A stretch of 64,000 nt of DNA from the NCBI GenBank assembly GCA_963803295.1, contig CAWDMC010000009.1, forward strand, positions 1-64,000. Direction: 5' to 3'. Positions 9,534 through 19,668 of the stretch are shown piece after piece. Every line of letters starts with the position of its first letter. Position 1 is the first letter of the stretch. Both the position numbers and the translations under genes were made by a program. The stretch comes from CAWDMC01 sp963803295 (GTDB lineage Bacteria; Acidobacteriota; Terriglobia; UBA7540). The notes under the pieces are model-generated. The model was given only the letters and a program-made list of their open reading frames with translations. It did not search any database and was not told the DNA's origin.

Positions 9534-10769
9534 CTAAAGCTGACGGGCGACTTCAGTAGCCCTCTCCATCTGGCTATCTTTGCCTTCTTGGAGCGCTTCT
9601 GGCGAGAGTTCAACTACGTAATCAGGATCCACGCCCTTTCCTTCGAGCAGTGTTCCCTCCCAAGTCAGGTAGGCCGCGACCGGAAGCCCCAATACGAATC
9701 CGTGACCTACTTTGAATGCGCTCCCACTCAGTAGCCGTCCCGGTGTCTTTGTTCCAACAATGCTGGCAAGGCGATTCTCCCGCACAAACGCCGCAACCAT
9801 CTCGGCTGCGCTGGCACTATGCTCGTTCACCAAGAGGACCACCCGGCCATGGAACGGCTGATCACCAAGTGCTTCTGTTTCGACGGCGATGGACTTGTCA
9901 ACGAAAGCATACCGCAGCAAGAGGCCGAGTAAGGCGATCTTGTGCGATGGAATTCTACCAAATCTGGTGAGCTCTTCTCTTCTGTAACCCTTTGCGGCGC
10001 GCCTTTTCGTCAGGCTGTAACCGACTGGCCTTCTGTCCGGAGTCAAATAGCTCATCAGTCGTAGACCCCCTATGCCTCCGCCCGAATTCCCGCGAAGGTC
10101 AACGATCAGGCGATTGCGGCGCCGCAAGCCCGCAATCGCAACATCGATGTCATGCGCCACGTCGATTCCGACAGCTCCCGGGAACATAGTGATTTTGAGA
10201 AGCCCAATGTCGTCTGAAATCTCCGACCACGAAACAGGCCGGGGCTGATTAATCGGCCGTTTCTTCGACTTCGGGGTGGGAACGTCCAGCCGAATCGACA
10301 CGCGCTCGCCATCCAATTTTTGGATTGTCATAGGCGCTGAGTCGCCCATTCGGAAAACAGGCGCGTCGGGCGGAACGATTTCCTTGCCATTAACCTCGAG
10401 AAGCAGATCGCCGGGGCGCAACCCCGCCGCATGCGCCGCTCCGCCCGCGTGGACATCCTGGAACATCCATCTAACTGTCCCGTTAACGGCACGGCGCTGA
10501 AACGTTGCATTGATGGCGAATCGGGCGGGTACTTTCCGAAGACTCTTATGAAAAATACCGGTGTGGCTGGTCTTGAGCTCGGATAGCAGATTCTGAATCT
10601 CGGACTCGACCTCTTCGATGGTGTCGGCCTTCACTATTCGGCCCCGGTGGGATTCAACGAGTTCAGGCCAGTTCCCGCCGTTGAGGCTCGGGTTGAAATG
10701 CTTCCTCTGGACCAGGTCACAGACCTTGTTCAGCAGCTTGCCTCTGTCGTTTGGAGTGATTGTATTCAT
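9534..10769 (-). CDS. PDZ-containing S41 (C-terminal processing) peptidase
   Basis: 411 residues from ATG 10769. That start is preferred over the longer frame because it overlaps the TGA of the CHAT gene (ATGA), implying translational coupling. An N-terminal helical segment (1-80) precedes a PDZ domain (about 95-165, GGAAHAAGLRPGDLLLEVNG). The tail-specific protease core follows, with LIVDLRGNSGGG (221-232), catalytic Ser320 in SASAAE and Lys341 in GTKTPGR. S41 proteases use a Ser-Lys dyad to cut proteins near unstructured C-termini. No signal peptide is seen, so it is probably cytoplasmic. Pairing with a CHAT protease suggests a joint proteolytic role, which is inference. Confidence 0.85.
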   Translation of the reverse strand: MNTITPNDRGKLLNKVCDLVQRKHFNPSLNGGNWPELVESHRGRIVKADTIEEVESEIQNLLSELKTSHTGIFHKSLRKVPARFAINATFQRRAVNGTVRWMFQDVHAGGAAHAAGLRPGDLLLEVNGKEIVPPDAPVFRMGDSAPMTIQKLDGERVSIRLDVPTPKSKKRPINQPRPVSWSEISDDIGLLKITMFPGAVGIDVAHDIDVAIAGLRRRNRLIVDLRGNSGGGIGGLRLMSYLTPDRRPVGYSLTKRRAAKGYRREELTRFGRIPSHKIALLGLLLRYAFVDKSIAVETEALGDQPFHGRVVLLVNEHSASAAEMVAAFVRENRLASIVGTKTPGRLLSGSAFKVGHGFVLGLPVAAYLTWEGTLLEGKGVDPDYVVELSPEALQEGKDSQMERATEVARQL

Positions 10770-13491
10770 TTTGAAAAGTTGACTGCCGACCCACCATCTC
10801 CCACGAGGGTGAAGCCAGCCCACGTTTGCGGGGAATAGTCACCAAAATCGCTCAAGAGGTCAAGTTTGGCTTGCCGAAGGGCCGAGGCCTTGTCCATGCC
10901 TTGGGCCAAATGTAGATAGAATTCCTTCATTAAGGCTTCCGTCGGCCTATCGTCGACCTCCCACAGAGCGGCAACCACGCTTTTTGCCCCGGCAAGCAAG
11001 AAAGCCTGTACCAGACTGGAATTCCCTTCCTCACCCTGGAGTTTCCCCTTCGCAGTGTCGCAGGCCGAAAGGGTTACGAGGTCAGCGTCCAGCGGGAGTT
11101 GGGCTATTTCCCGTGCCTGCAGCAGACCGTCATCATTAGAATTTGGATCGAAGCCGAGGACCAGCGCGCGCGCTCCGGAAACCGGGGCTCAGCGACGGCG
11201 TGGGCTGCGATATGGAGGACTTTGAAGTTCGCGAGCGGCTGATTCTTGAAGGCCGTTTCGGTGGCGCTCTCGCCCATGAGAAGTACGGTACTTGCAGGTT
11301 TCAGGCGATCGCTTGCCTCTTCCAATTCCTGCCGGCTGGCTGGAAGGTCGGTCAGCTTCGAAGCAACCAGCTCATCGAAGCCACGTGTGACGGCACGCAG
11401 AATTCTACCCGTGGTCGAGTTGCTGGCTAGTAAAGGCCGGTCAGCTTCATACCGAATATCTCCGACGCCGAGCAATGCCAGCTGCGGGTGTTGTGTGCGT
11501 TTCGCACGTCTCAGCAAATAGAGTGCCGTCGTTGAGGGTGCATAGCTCAGCACGTGGCTCCTGACCAGATAACGTCCGCCGCCATCTCGTAGCGATTCGA
11601 AAGGCAACGTGTGTAAACCGCCGTCGGGCACAATAACAAAGCGTAGCGTATGGCCAGCGGTTCGAATTGGGTCGAGAATCAGCGAATACAACTGCTTTTC
11701 CTGCTCATCGGCCGAAGTGTGGTCTTGGACGGCAGTGAGATACGCTGAGACCAAGGCTTCGATTTGCTGGCCTCCCGCTGGCAAGGTGACGAGGTCGGCG
11801 CGCTCCCGCGTGAGAGTAAGACAGAACGCCACAGGTTCAGCCAGAACGTACTCAAGCACCATCTCATCCGGCCTCAGCATCTCCTGCGCAGCGCCCAGGG
11901 AGATAGAGTGGGTGGGCATCACTAGGGAGCCGCGAGCAAGCGATTCTCGGCTGTAGTTAAGCCTCTCCTCTGCTTCCACCAGACTGTCCCGAAGCCTGCT
12001 CCTTTCTTGGACATCATTGGAACGTATTAGGCGCACCTGCAGCGTCGAGACTTGCTCGTCAAAGGAGCGATCACTGGCAGGCTCGTGAACCGGAATGGAA
12101 TGGTTGCGGAGCATGTCGGCGGCAGTGCGTCCCCGAACTCGCTCGATTATGGCGAATGCCGTCGCCGTATCCCGTTGACGGGCTGCGAGCGTGAAATCGC
12201 CAAGGTAAATCGAACTCATCGCGCCCACGAGTGAACTCACAGTGTAAGGACCCGGGCTGTGCGCCAACATTCCATCAATAATGTCCTCGGCCCGAAGATA
12301 GAGCCTGTGCGCATCCGCGAATTGTCCGCGCTCTGCTTTTACTTCCGCGAGTGCTTTTAGATCTCGTGGCAGATAATATCGATCGCCCACTCTACTGCTG
12401 GCCTCGACGCCCCGCGTAAGGCGGTCCTCTGCCCCAATGAGGTCCCCCCTGTTTCGATAGACGGTTGCGAGGTCAAGCATCGCCTGCGCGACCATTCTGT
12501 AAAAATGGAGATGTGTTCCCTGCTGGCCGGCATCCTCGAGGTAGGCGGCGGCACGTTGAGGATCCCCAGCTTTGAGTGACAGCTCGCCAAGCAAGATCAG
12601 GATCTGTGTCTCGTGCCCGATTTGGGACTTAGCCTCCGCCTCGTGGAGAGCTTCCCTAAGAAGAGCCTCAGCTTCTGGGCTTCTGTTCAGCGCAACCAGC
12701 GCGTTGGCCTTTCCTTCGTAGGCCATGAACGGGAAGCCGGCGCCAGGGGTATTCTTCGAAACCTTGATAGCCCTGTCGAAAAAGCGGATCGATTCGTCCT
12801 GGCGATTGAGTTCGTTAAGTCCGTGGCCAATAAGCGCCAAATATCTTACCTGGGCCCCGACATCAGCAGTGGCCATCGCTTCCAGGAGCGCCTCTCCGAG
12901 GAGCAGGGATGCTCTCTTAGAATCTCCTTCCAAAAAGGCGAGCAGACCAAGTTCACCACGAGCTCGGTTCGCCCAGCCCTTCTCGCCAAGCACCTTGGCG
13001 AGGCTCTGCACCTGTTCCCAATCGCGCTTAGCCGCGACGCCATCAATCTCGATGTCGGTCATCCCTTTGGAGACAAGGCACCATAAGCGAAGGCGAGCAT
13101 CGTCTTCCACGAGCGGCGTCTTGAGCTGGCTGGCCAGGAAGTCGGAGATGTCCACGAACGACATCGTCTCGGCCTGAGAGCGCACGGAGCCGACCAACGC
13201 GTACAGAGCGTTACGGGAGTCGCCCGCCTGAGCGAACAAGACCACCGCGCGTCGATAAAGTGGCACTGCCTCGGACGAGTTGAACAGCCACAATAGTCGA
13301 TTCGCTTGATCAAGTAAGACTTGAGGATCGTTTGAAATCTGACTCTCTCGAAAAGGAATGAGAGGGTGCTGCTGCGATCGGAGGCGTACGATTCGGATGC
13401 TGAAGGCCGGGAGCAGAAGAGCGACGACCGTCCCACATACCAAAGCGAGAAGTGATGTACGCCGCCGCAGCATCATCGGAGGCAGAGCCAA
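10766..13491 (-). pseudogene. TPR-CHAT caspase-like protease, one frameshift
   Basis: A membrane or secretion segment (about residues 13-32) is followed by tetratricopeptide-like helical repeats (about 70-430). A C-terminal CHAT domain follows: VLHIAAHA with His764 and, after a frame change, LSACDT with the Cys codon at 11060-11062, then FLLAGAKSVVAALWEVDD. The reading breaks in an alternating GC run (11164-11173); one fewer GC pair gives ERALVLGFDPNSNDDGLLQA and a continuous protein of about 908 residues. Because every downstream motif is intact, a sequence error or very recent mutation is likely. The gene overlaps the S41 gene and lies downstream of the sigma/anti-sigma and TonB genes. Confidence 0.85.
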
Positions 13492-13850
13492 GTCACCAGT
13501 CGACGGTTCTATAGAGATGACGTATCTTGTAAATGCTTGGAAGACGCAAGTTTAGGCCCCACGTCTCACACCACGATTTTAGCATGCGATGGTACTTCGT
13601 CAGAAATGCTTGCGCTGCTTCTTGGCTGCTAATTTCGGATACGTTTTCGGCGGGCAAACGATGAGTTCGAGGTGGTCGCCACCTTGCAACGGAAATCGGG
13701 CGAAAATACTAGTCCGCTGACCTGGCGATGTTACCGCGGTCTAGGCACGGGGCGGCCGAGCGCATTGCAGACCGTACGCACTGAATCCGGTGCAAGCAAG
13801 CGCGTCCACTCCCGCGTTCGCCTCTGTCAACCCGGCTGCAGCGCCAGTCA
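13492..13850. other. Intergenic stretch without recognised gene
   Basis: 360 bases between the TonB receptor and the TPR-CHAT gene. No convincing ORF or strong terminator is seen. It may hold a promoter for the CHAT-S41 pair, but no clear -35/-10 pair was found on the minus strand. Confidence 0.4.
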
Positions 13851-16800
13851 CTAAAAGATGAAGCGCAACACCACTTGGATCTCGCGCGGATCCCCAGGCC
13901 CGCCTGATGTCCTACCCGCGAGCGACTGCACGGTGTTGAAGATCCGTCCGAAGCTGGCCGAGGCGAGGTCGCGTTCCGGAGTCTCAAAGTTCGCCCGGTT
14001 GAAAAGGTTGAACATTTCGGCCCGGAACTCGAGACTCTTCGACTCGGCGATCCGGAACCGGCGTAAAAGCGACGAATCCCAGGAGGCCAAGCCGGGTCCG
14101 CGTAGAATATTGCGGCCCGCATTGCCAAAGGCGCAGTTCCCGCCCGCATCTACGAAGGGACTGGAGAACGCCGATGCCAGCACCCACCGATTGGGCCTTC
14201 GCTTCGTCGGGTAGGGATTGCCTATTAAGTCGGGACGGTCGGTGACGACTCCAAAGTTTGAGAGCTCGCCAGTACAGCTCACGTTGCCACTAATCACGGG
14301 TGTAAACGGTGGACCTGTCTGAGCGGTGACGATCCCCGCGAACTCCCATCCCGAAATCGCATAGTTCGCGGCATGGCTTCCGGAGTGCAGCAGCTTGCTC
14401 CCAAAAGGCAGATCGTAAACATACGCGACCGACAAGCGATGGCGGAAGTCGAAGTCGGAAGACGCCTTCTCGGAGGCGAGATCGAGCGAGTTTTGAGGGG
14501 CGTTAGCGTTGCGATCATCGGATCCAAAAGTGGAGTTCGTGTCCACGGCGTGCGAATAAGTGTAGCTCAGAAGAAAGGCTAGCCCGCCACCGAAGTGCCG
14601 CTCCGCCTTCATCTGCAGAGCGTGGTAGGTCGAGCTACCGGAAGATTCAGTGTAGACAAAATTCTGGGGAAAAGTGGGGAACCGCCGGGCCAAGCCGCTG
14701 TAAACATTCGGCTGATTGGGGTCGGTAGCGCGAGGCAGCCTAAGGCCGCGCGTCCCCACGTAGCCAAGGTCCAGCAACCAGGACCCGGGCAGTTGCCGCT
14801 GGAGATCGAGGGACCATTCTTGAACGAACGAGTCCTGGAAATCCAACTGAAAGGGTGAAATTGAAGGGAAAAGCGGGGTCGAGGCTAGGCCAAAAGCGTT
14901 GTCAATCAGCGCGCCCGAAAGCAGCGGCAGTTGACGGCTCTGCACGAGTGGCAGCAGCGAGGGCAGCGCCTTGTCGATCTGTCCCACGCTGACCCGCACG
15001 AAGGGCGGGTTGGAGGCACGCCGGAAGTAAACGTCGCCGAAGGTCTGGTCAAAAAAGACGCCGTAGCCGCCGCGCACGACCGTATTCAAGTTGTGGAACG
15101 GCTGCCAGGCGAAGCCCAGGCGCGGCGCGATGTTGTCGCGGTCGGGATACTGCAGGGCCCGGTTCTCCGCTGTGCTGCCGAGTTCTTGGGTGCCCACAGG
15201 TACAAACGCGAGGGCGCCAGTAGTAGAGTTTACTTGCGGGCATTCGACCGTTGCTGCACTTGGTCCGGCTACGAGGAGCGCTCCCCGCGCCCCGCAGGCT
15301 GTGCTCGAAAAATCGAAATTCGAGAAGTGATTACTCTTATCCGTCACCAGGCTGTTGTATTCGTAGCGCACTCCGACGTTGAGGGTGAGGTTGGGCCGCA
15401 GCTTCCAGGTATCGGTACCGAAAAAATCGTATTCAGTACCTGTCCCGGAGATATTCACCTCAAAGCCGTTGATCCAGTCCTGAGGAATACCAAGAAGCGC
15501 GTCTGCGATACCGTTGCCAAAAGAGCAACTTGCGGGTGGACAAGCCCGGGAAAGCTGCGCGGCCACCTGTTGGTACTCTGATGGTGGTAGGCTTTGCTGA
15601 AGAGCGCCAAGGACCAAGCCCCCTGTGGCCACCCCACTGAAGTCGTACTCGCCGCGGATCGTGCGGTCTCGTGTGAAGTTTCCGCGCTTGATGGGCCGGA
15701 TATCGACGCCGTAGGCGAGAGAATGATTGCCGTGGATGTGGCTCACCGTGTCAGCGATCTCGAATGTATTCACGGCTCCGCCCTGCGGGTTGCTGGTGTC
15801 CGAGCCAAGATCCGGGTAACCCACAAAGGTTATGCGGGGCACGCCGCTCAACCGGCCGCTCGTCGGAACCCCTATGATGCCCAAATTCCGGGCGAACGGA
15901 TTGCCCTCGTCCTGATTGTCAAGGCGTTCGGTCCAGCGATTATAGCCGGCCTTAAACTCATTGATGATACTGGAGGTGAAGATGTGCGTCCAATCGATGC
16001 CGGTCATGTGGTTCACGTTGTGCACATTGATGCCGTATCCAAGAAGGCTGGATGAGGTATTGACGGGCTGGAACTCACGGTCGCTGGTGTTGTTATAGCG
16101 GGCGAAAAAACTGTCCCTTGATCCCCAACGGTGATCGACGCGTGTCGCGTAGGAATCACTGTCAATCCGGCGATTACCTTCAGCGAGATAATTGGCGGCG
16201 CCGCACACGCCGTTTGGAAGATTGGGCTCTGGGTAGAGGTTTACAAAGGCTGCGCCCACCGGGTCGGGACCGGTTTTTCCGACCAAGGCCAGTAGCGACT
16301 GTAAGTTATTTCCGGGCACAATCAATGGGGCGTGCGGATTGACCAACAACAGCGGGTCGAGCAACAGATTCCTTGTGCTGCAATCGAGCGCCAGATCACG
16401 CGAGAAATCGCCATTGCGCTCGGACATTGTAGGGACACGGCCTTGCAGGAAGAGGCTGCGGCGCTCGCGCAGCCCTTCATAGCCTAAGAAGAAAAAGCTC
16501 TTGTCGTGACCCTCGTAAACCCCAGGTATCGTAATAGGACCGCCGACCGTAGCGCCAAACTGGTTTCGCTTGAAGGGCGGGACGTTCGGGTCAAAGAAGT
16601 TGCGCGCGTCCAGCCCGTTATTGCGCAGATATTCATACGCGGTACCATGGAAAGCGTCAGTGCCGTGTTTCGTCACCACATTAACTTGGGCACCGGCGTT
16701 TGTGCCAAAACGCGCATCGTACAAACCGGTCTCCATTCTAAACTCCTGCACGGAGTCGATGGGCGGGGTTACGGTGTAGGTTCCGACAGCCACAGACGTG

Positions 16801-17390
16801 TTGTTCAGACCGTCGAGCCAGAACGAGTTCATCGATTCGCGCAGTCCGTTAACATTGATGGCGCCGCCGCGTTCGCTGTTCTCAGTACCGGTGGTTCCGG
16901 GCGCCACCCCGGGCGTAAAGAGAGTTAGCTGCAAAAAGTTCCTCCCGTTCAACGGTAACTGGATAACCTTTTGCTGCTCGATCGTGGCTCCAATCGTGGC
17001 GTTCTCTGTATCGAGTACCGGCGGGGACGTTGTGACACGCAGCTCACTAGTTACTGCGCCGACTTGGAGTCGGAAATTGATCTTGGCATGTTGGTCCACC
17101 AGAAGGGTAACAGGATCTTCGGTAGCTTTCTGAAAGCCAGAAGCCTCGGCTGTCAATCGGTACTGGCCAGGGGGTAGTAGGGGAATCTCATAGGATCCGT
17201 CGTTCAGGGTTACCTTGCTTCGGCTGAAACCAGTTGCCTTATCCGCGGCGGTGACTGTCGCCCCAGGAACGGCGGCGCCAGACGCATCGATCACGATACC
17301 GGTAACGTCTCCCTGGAATTGCTGGGCCCATCCCGAGCCGTACCAAACCACGACTAATCCAACCAGAACGAAGGGTCGACTCACTCTCAT
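13851..17390 (-). CDS. TonB-dependent receptor with carboxypeptidase-regulatory domain
   Basis: Intact 1179-residue outer-membrane protein. A signal peptide (1-22, ending GWAQ) precedes a CarboxypepD-regulatory-like Ig domain (about 25-110, VTGIVIDASGAAVPGATVTA), a plug domain (QLPLNGRNFLQLTLFTPGVA, VNGLRESMNSFWLDGLNNTS) and a long beta-barrel ending in VVLRFIF with the terminal Phe typical of outer-membrane barrels. This is the Oar-like class that is highly expanded in Acidobacteriota, thought to take up large ligands such as glycans or peptides. It follows the anti-sigma gene by about 115 bases on the same strand, so it is a plausible target of that sigma factor. Confidence 0.92.
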   Translation of the reverse strand: MRVSRPFVLVGLVVVWYGSGWAQQFQGDVTGIVIDASGAAVPGATVTAADKATGFSRSKVTLNDGSYEIPLLPPGQYRLTAEASGFQKATEDPVTLLVDQHAKINFRLQVGAVTSELRVTTSPPVLDTENATIGATIEQQKVIQLPLNGRNFLQLTLFTPGVAPGTTGTENSERGGAINVNGLRESMNSFWLDGLNNTSVAVGTYTVTPPIDSVQEFRMETGLYDARFGTNAGAQVNVVTKHGTDAFHGTAYEYLRNNGLDARNFFDPNVPPFKRNQFGATVGGPITIPGVYEGHDKSFFFLGYEGLRERRSLFLQGRVPTMSERNGDFSRDLALDCSTRNLLLDPLLLVNPHAPLIVPGNNLQSLLALVGKTGPDPVGAAFVNLYPEPNLPNGVCGAANYLAEGNRRIDSDSYATRVDHRWGSRDSFFARYNNTSDREFQPVNTSSSLLGYGINVHNVNHMTGIDWTHIFTSSIINEFKAGYNRWTERLDNQDEGNPFARNLGIIGVPTSGRLSGVPRITFVGYPDLGSDTSNPQGGAVNTFEIADTVSHIHGNHSLAYGVDIRPIKRGNFTRDRTIRGEYDFSGVATGGLVLGALQQSLPPSEYQQVAAQLSRACPPASCSFGNGIADALLGIPQDWINGFEVNISGTGTEYDFFGTDTWKLRPNLTLNVGVRYEYNSLVTDKSNHFSNFDFSSTACGARGALLVAGPSAATVECPQVNSTTGALAFVPVGTQELGSTAENRALQYPDRDNIAPRLGFAWQPFHNLNTVVRGGYGVFFDQTFGDVYFRRASNPPFVRVSVGQIDKALPSLLPLVQSRQLPLLSGALIDNAFGLASTPLFPSISPFQLDFQDSFVQEWSLDLQRQLPGSWLLDLGYVGTRGLRLPRATDPNQPNVYSGLARRFPTFPQNFVYTESSGSSTYHALQMKAERHFGGGLAFLLSYTYSHAVDTNSTFGSDDRNANAPQNSLDLASEKASSDFDFRHRLSVAYVYDLPFGSKLLHSGSHAANYAISGWEFAGIVTAQTGPPFTPVISGNVSCTGELSNFGVVTDRPDLIGNPYPTKRRPNRWVLASAFSSPFVDAGGNCAFGNAGRNILRGPGLASWDSSLLRRFRIAESKSLEFRAEMFNLFNRANFETPERDLASASFGRIFNTVQSLAGRTSGGPGDPREIQVVLRFIF

Positions 17391-17506
17391 GTCCTGTTTC
17401 TCCTTGATCTGATCTTTATCTTGGTCACCACCGGAGAAGTTGGAAAACGGCGTAGATCATGGCCATGCGCCTACACACGTCGCATCGTGTGCATAGCTTA
17501 CAGTGG

Positions 17507-18226
17507 CTAGGGCAACACAATCGGATAGTGATACCAGCTATTGTTTCGTTCGCGGATTCCCATCACGTAGTCCCCTGCCTTTAGCTTCCTGAGGTCCGTT
17601 CTGACCCGGAGCACCGTGATGTGGTTCTCAAGCTGGGCCGAACCTGTTCCCGCCACAAGTTGTTTTCCGGTCGGATCTGAGATGGCCATTTCGTAGTTGT
17701 CCGGTTCGCTTCCAACGGGCAGGTAAATTGCGAGCGACAATCGGGCACGCGGAAGCTTCAGAAGCGGTCGTTTTGGCGGTTCTTCAACGCCCCTTAGAAC
17801 CAACCAGTCTCTAAGATCGAGAACGTATGGCTGGAAAACCTCGGCTTCTCTGGTCTCGGTGATATTGTGCTGTTTGCTCCGCAGTATCCGCCAATTCCCG
17901 AGCCATGCCCAGGCTCCGATCGTGATCACGAGCGCGATTCCTGCAGCTATGGCAGACAAGCGAATTCTCCGCTGCTTTATGCGGCTCTTGCGAAACGCAT
18001 CGTACTCCGTAAAACAAGGAGAGCAAGAACCTATGTGATCGATCCAGTCCTCCGACTGCGCCAGTCCGATTCTCCGAGAAGCGATGTCCCTCAGAGTATC
18101 GGCGCCGGGACACCCCGTACGCTCTGGGTTGGGGAACCCTCCTGTCAACAGCACGCGTCTGGCGGCGCTCAGAAGTCGGTTCTCGTCGTGCTTGGATAAT
18201 GGCGTATTGGGCGTCGACTGCAGCAT
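17507..18226 (-). CDS. Anti-sigma factor-like membrane protein with zinc finger
   Basis: 239 residues starting at ATG 18226, sharing one base with the sigma-factor stop (TAATG). The N-terminal half has an H-x3-C-x2-C signature (HIGSCSPC, about residues 85-92), typical of zinc-binding anti-sigma domains. A single transmembrane helix follows (about 110-130, LSAIAAGIALVITIGAWAWL), then a periplasmic beta-rich domain (ISDPTGKQLVAGTGSAQLEN). Such proteins hold their cognate ECF sigma factor inactive until an outside signal arrives. Coupling to the preceding sigma gene supports this role. Confidence 0.8.
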   Translation of the reverse strand: MLQSTPNTPLSKHDENRLLSAARRVLLTGGFPNPERTGCPGADTLRDIASRRIGLAQSEDWIDHIGSCSPCFTEYDAFRKSRIKQRRIRLSAIAAGIALVITIGAWAWLGNWRILRSKQHNITETREAEVFQPYVLDLRDWLVLRGVEEPPKRPLLKLPRARLSLAIYLPVGSEPDNYEMAISDPTGKQLVAGTGSAQLENHITVLRVRTDLRKLKAGDYVMGIRERNNSWYHYPIVLP

Positions 18227-18830
18227 TACTTTGAGCCCCCTTCAGGGGAGGTTGATGTTATTCGTTTGCGCCTCGATATGCGCTCCCGAATCTTCTGTAG
18301 GTCACAACTGAACTGAACCTGGGCACTGTTGCTGCTGATGCCGAGTTTCGATGCGATTTCATGCCACGAATAACCGCACTGTCGTTGGAAGAACATATGG
18401 CGGGTTCGTTGGTTCATGTGGCTCAGAACCTCTTTAGAGCGATCCCGTCCTCGAGAGTCGCTACCCAATCTTCATCGCGAGCGTCCGGTAGCCCTTCGAG
18501 GGCTTTGACCGAACGGACGTACATGATTTTCGGCTCGGAAGCCATCAGTCTATTGAGCCTGCGGGCAAACGCGCAGAACAGGTAGTAGTCGAAATTCGTG
18601 ATAGGCCTTTCAAGACCGGAGCGGCGCCGTAGCGTCTTGGATAGCGAATGCACCACGGATTCGAAGACCTCCAAGGCTCGGGAGGCATCCTGATGCTGCT
18701 TGTCAGCATAGGCGAGCACACGCTTCCAGTTGCGCCTGGCAGCCTCGAGAAGTTCGGGCTCAATGGGCGCGCGGTCCTTATCCGGATTCGCGATCCAGAA
18801 GGGCTGATCAGACTCAGAGGGCTCGTGCAT
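18226..18830 (-). pseudogene. ECF-type RNA polymerase sigma factor, one frameshift
   Basis: The 5' part (MHEPSESDQPFWIANPDKDR, NFDYYLFCAFARRLNRLMAS) carries a region-2-like helical segment. The 3' part in the next frame (LSHMNQRTRHMFFQRQCGYS, WHEIASKLGISSNSAQVQFS) is a region-4 helix-turn-helix. They join if one A is added to the aaag run near 18432-18436, giving EDGIALKEVLSHMNQ. A homopolymer slip is therefore likely. The product would direct polymerase to a small regulon, probably including the downstream TonB and CHAT genes. The gene ends on the anti-sigma start codon. Confidence 0.7.
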
Positions 18831-19668
18831 ACTGTACCTAAAGCGACGAAATCTGAATTAAGCGTGCAGTGCTCGTGCGGCGATTCGTCGAGGCGCTCAG
18901 TGACCCTCTCAAGACTCGAGATCACCCCCCGAAGTCGCCCCGAAGCGCCTGCGCCGAACGCAGCGCCCATTGGCTACCCGTCCTATGCGCGATAATGCTC
19001 TTCTGTTTGCTCTGCTATTTCATAAGTTTGCTTGCAGACCCGGCTTTTGCCGAGAGCCACAGCCTGATTTGTACTAAGCAGATCAAAGTCGGGCTTCGCA
19101 ATCACGAGTGGGATATATCACCGTGCGTTCAGCGCCGAGCCCCGCACCCCGCCTCTTTTGGCACACTCCCAAGATCGTCCGGTACCTCCCTATATAGAAA
19201 GAGGCTCAGAAATCAGAAAACCTTAAGCAGAATTTTTGGGACCTCGATAAGCCGAACATGGCCTAGCGACCTTAAGGGTTTTGGGTTTTTTCGCCTCTTT
19301 ATAGATAGGGGGAGTGTGTTTGAAAATCTTGCCTCCAGCAGCGGTCGCGACAGCCGAGATGGAGGGGAACTTTCGTCAGGAGAAAGGTTAGGCTACTTTG
19401 CTTCGAGTTCATTCAGAGACGTTGATGAGTAGGCCAAAACCGTGGCGCAGCCTGGCCACAGTACTCGTCTGTGACAGATGGAGCTGGGTTAGAAACCGGA
19501 GGGTGGCGCGTGGCGCCACCAATCGACGTAGCTGCCTTCGAGACCCCCTGTCAGCGTTCAATTCGTCCATAGTTTGGCGCGACCCCCGGAGTTGAAGGAC
19601 GCACCCCCGTCGTCTGCGGTTAGGGGCTGTGGGTGCGGTTTAAAACCGGCTTAATGAGGATTAGACCT
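18831..19668. other. Long intergenic region between divergent genes
   Basis: About 840 bases separate the sigma-factor gene (minus) from the DNA-binding protein (plus). It is more AT-rich than its surroundings in the middle and contains a large imperfect inverted repeat listed separately. No coding frame is convincing. Promoters for both divergent genes should lie here. Confidence 0.5.
19186..19314. repeat. Large imperfect inverted repeat, MITE-like
   Basis: Two blocks recur in inverted order: GAAAGAGGC-type sequence at 19186-19205 against 19293-19314 (TATATAGAAAGAGGC versus TATCTATAAAGAGGC), and AAAACCTTAAG at 19217-19227 against CTTAAGGGTTTT at 19271-19282. The arms of about 42 bases enclose roughly 43 bases, so a long folded structure is possible. 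Confidence 0.6.

Noticed and set aside
13709..14149. 146-codon minus-strand frame overlapping the TonB receptor end
   Set aside because: Alternative frame of the receptor gene; Arg/Ser-rich shadow.
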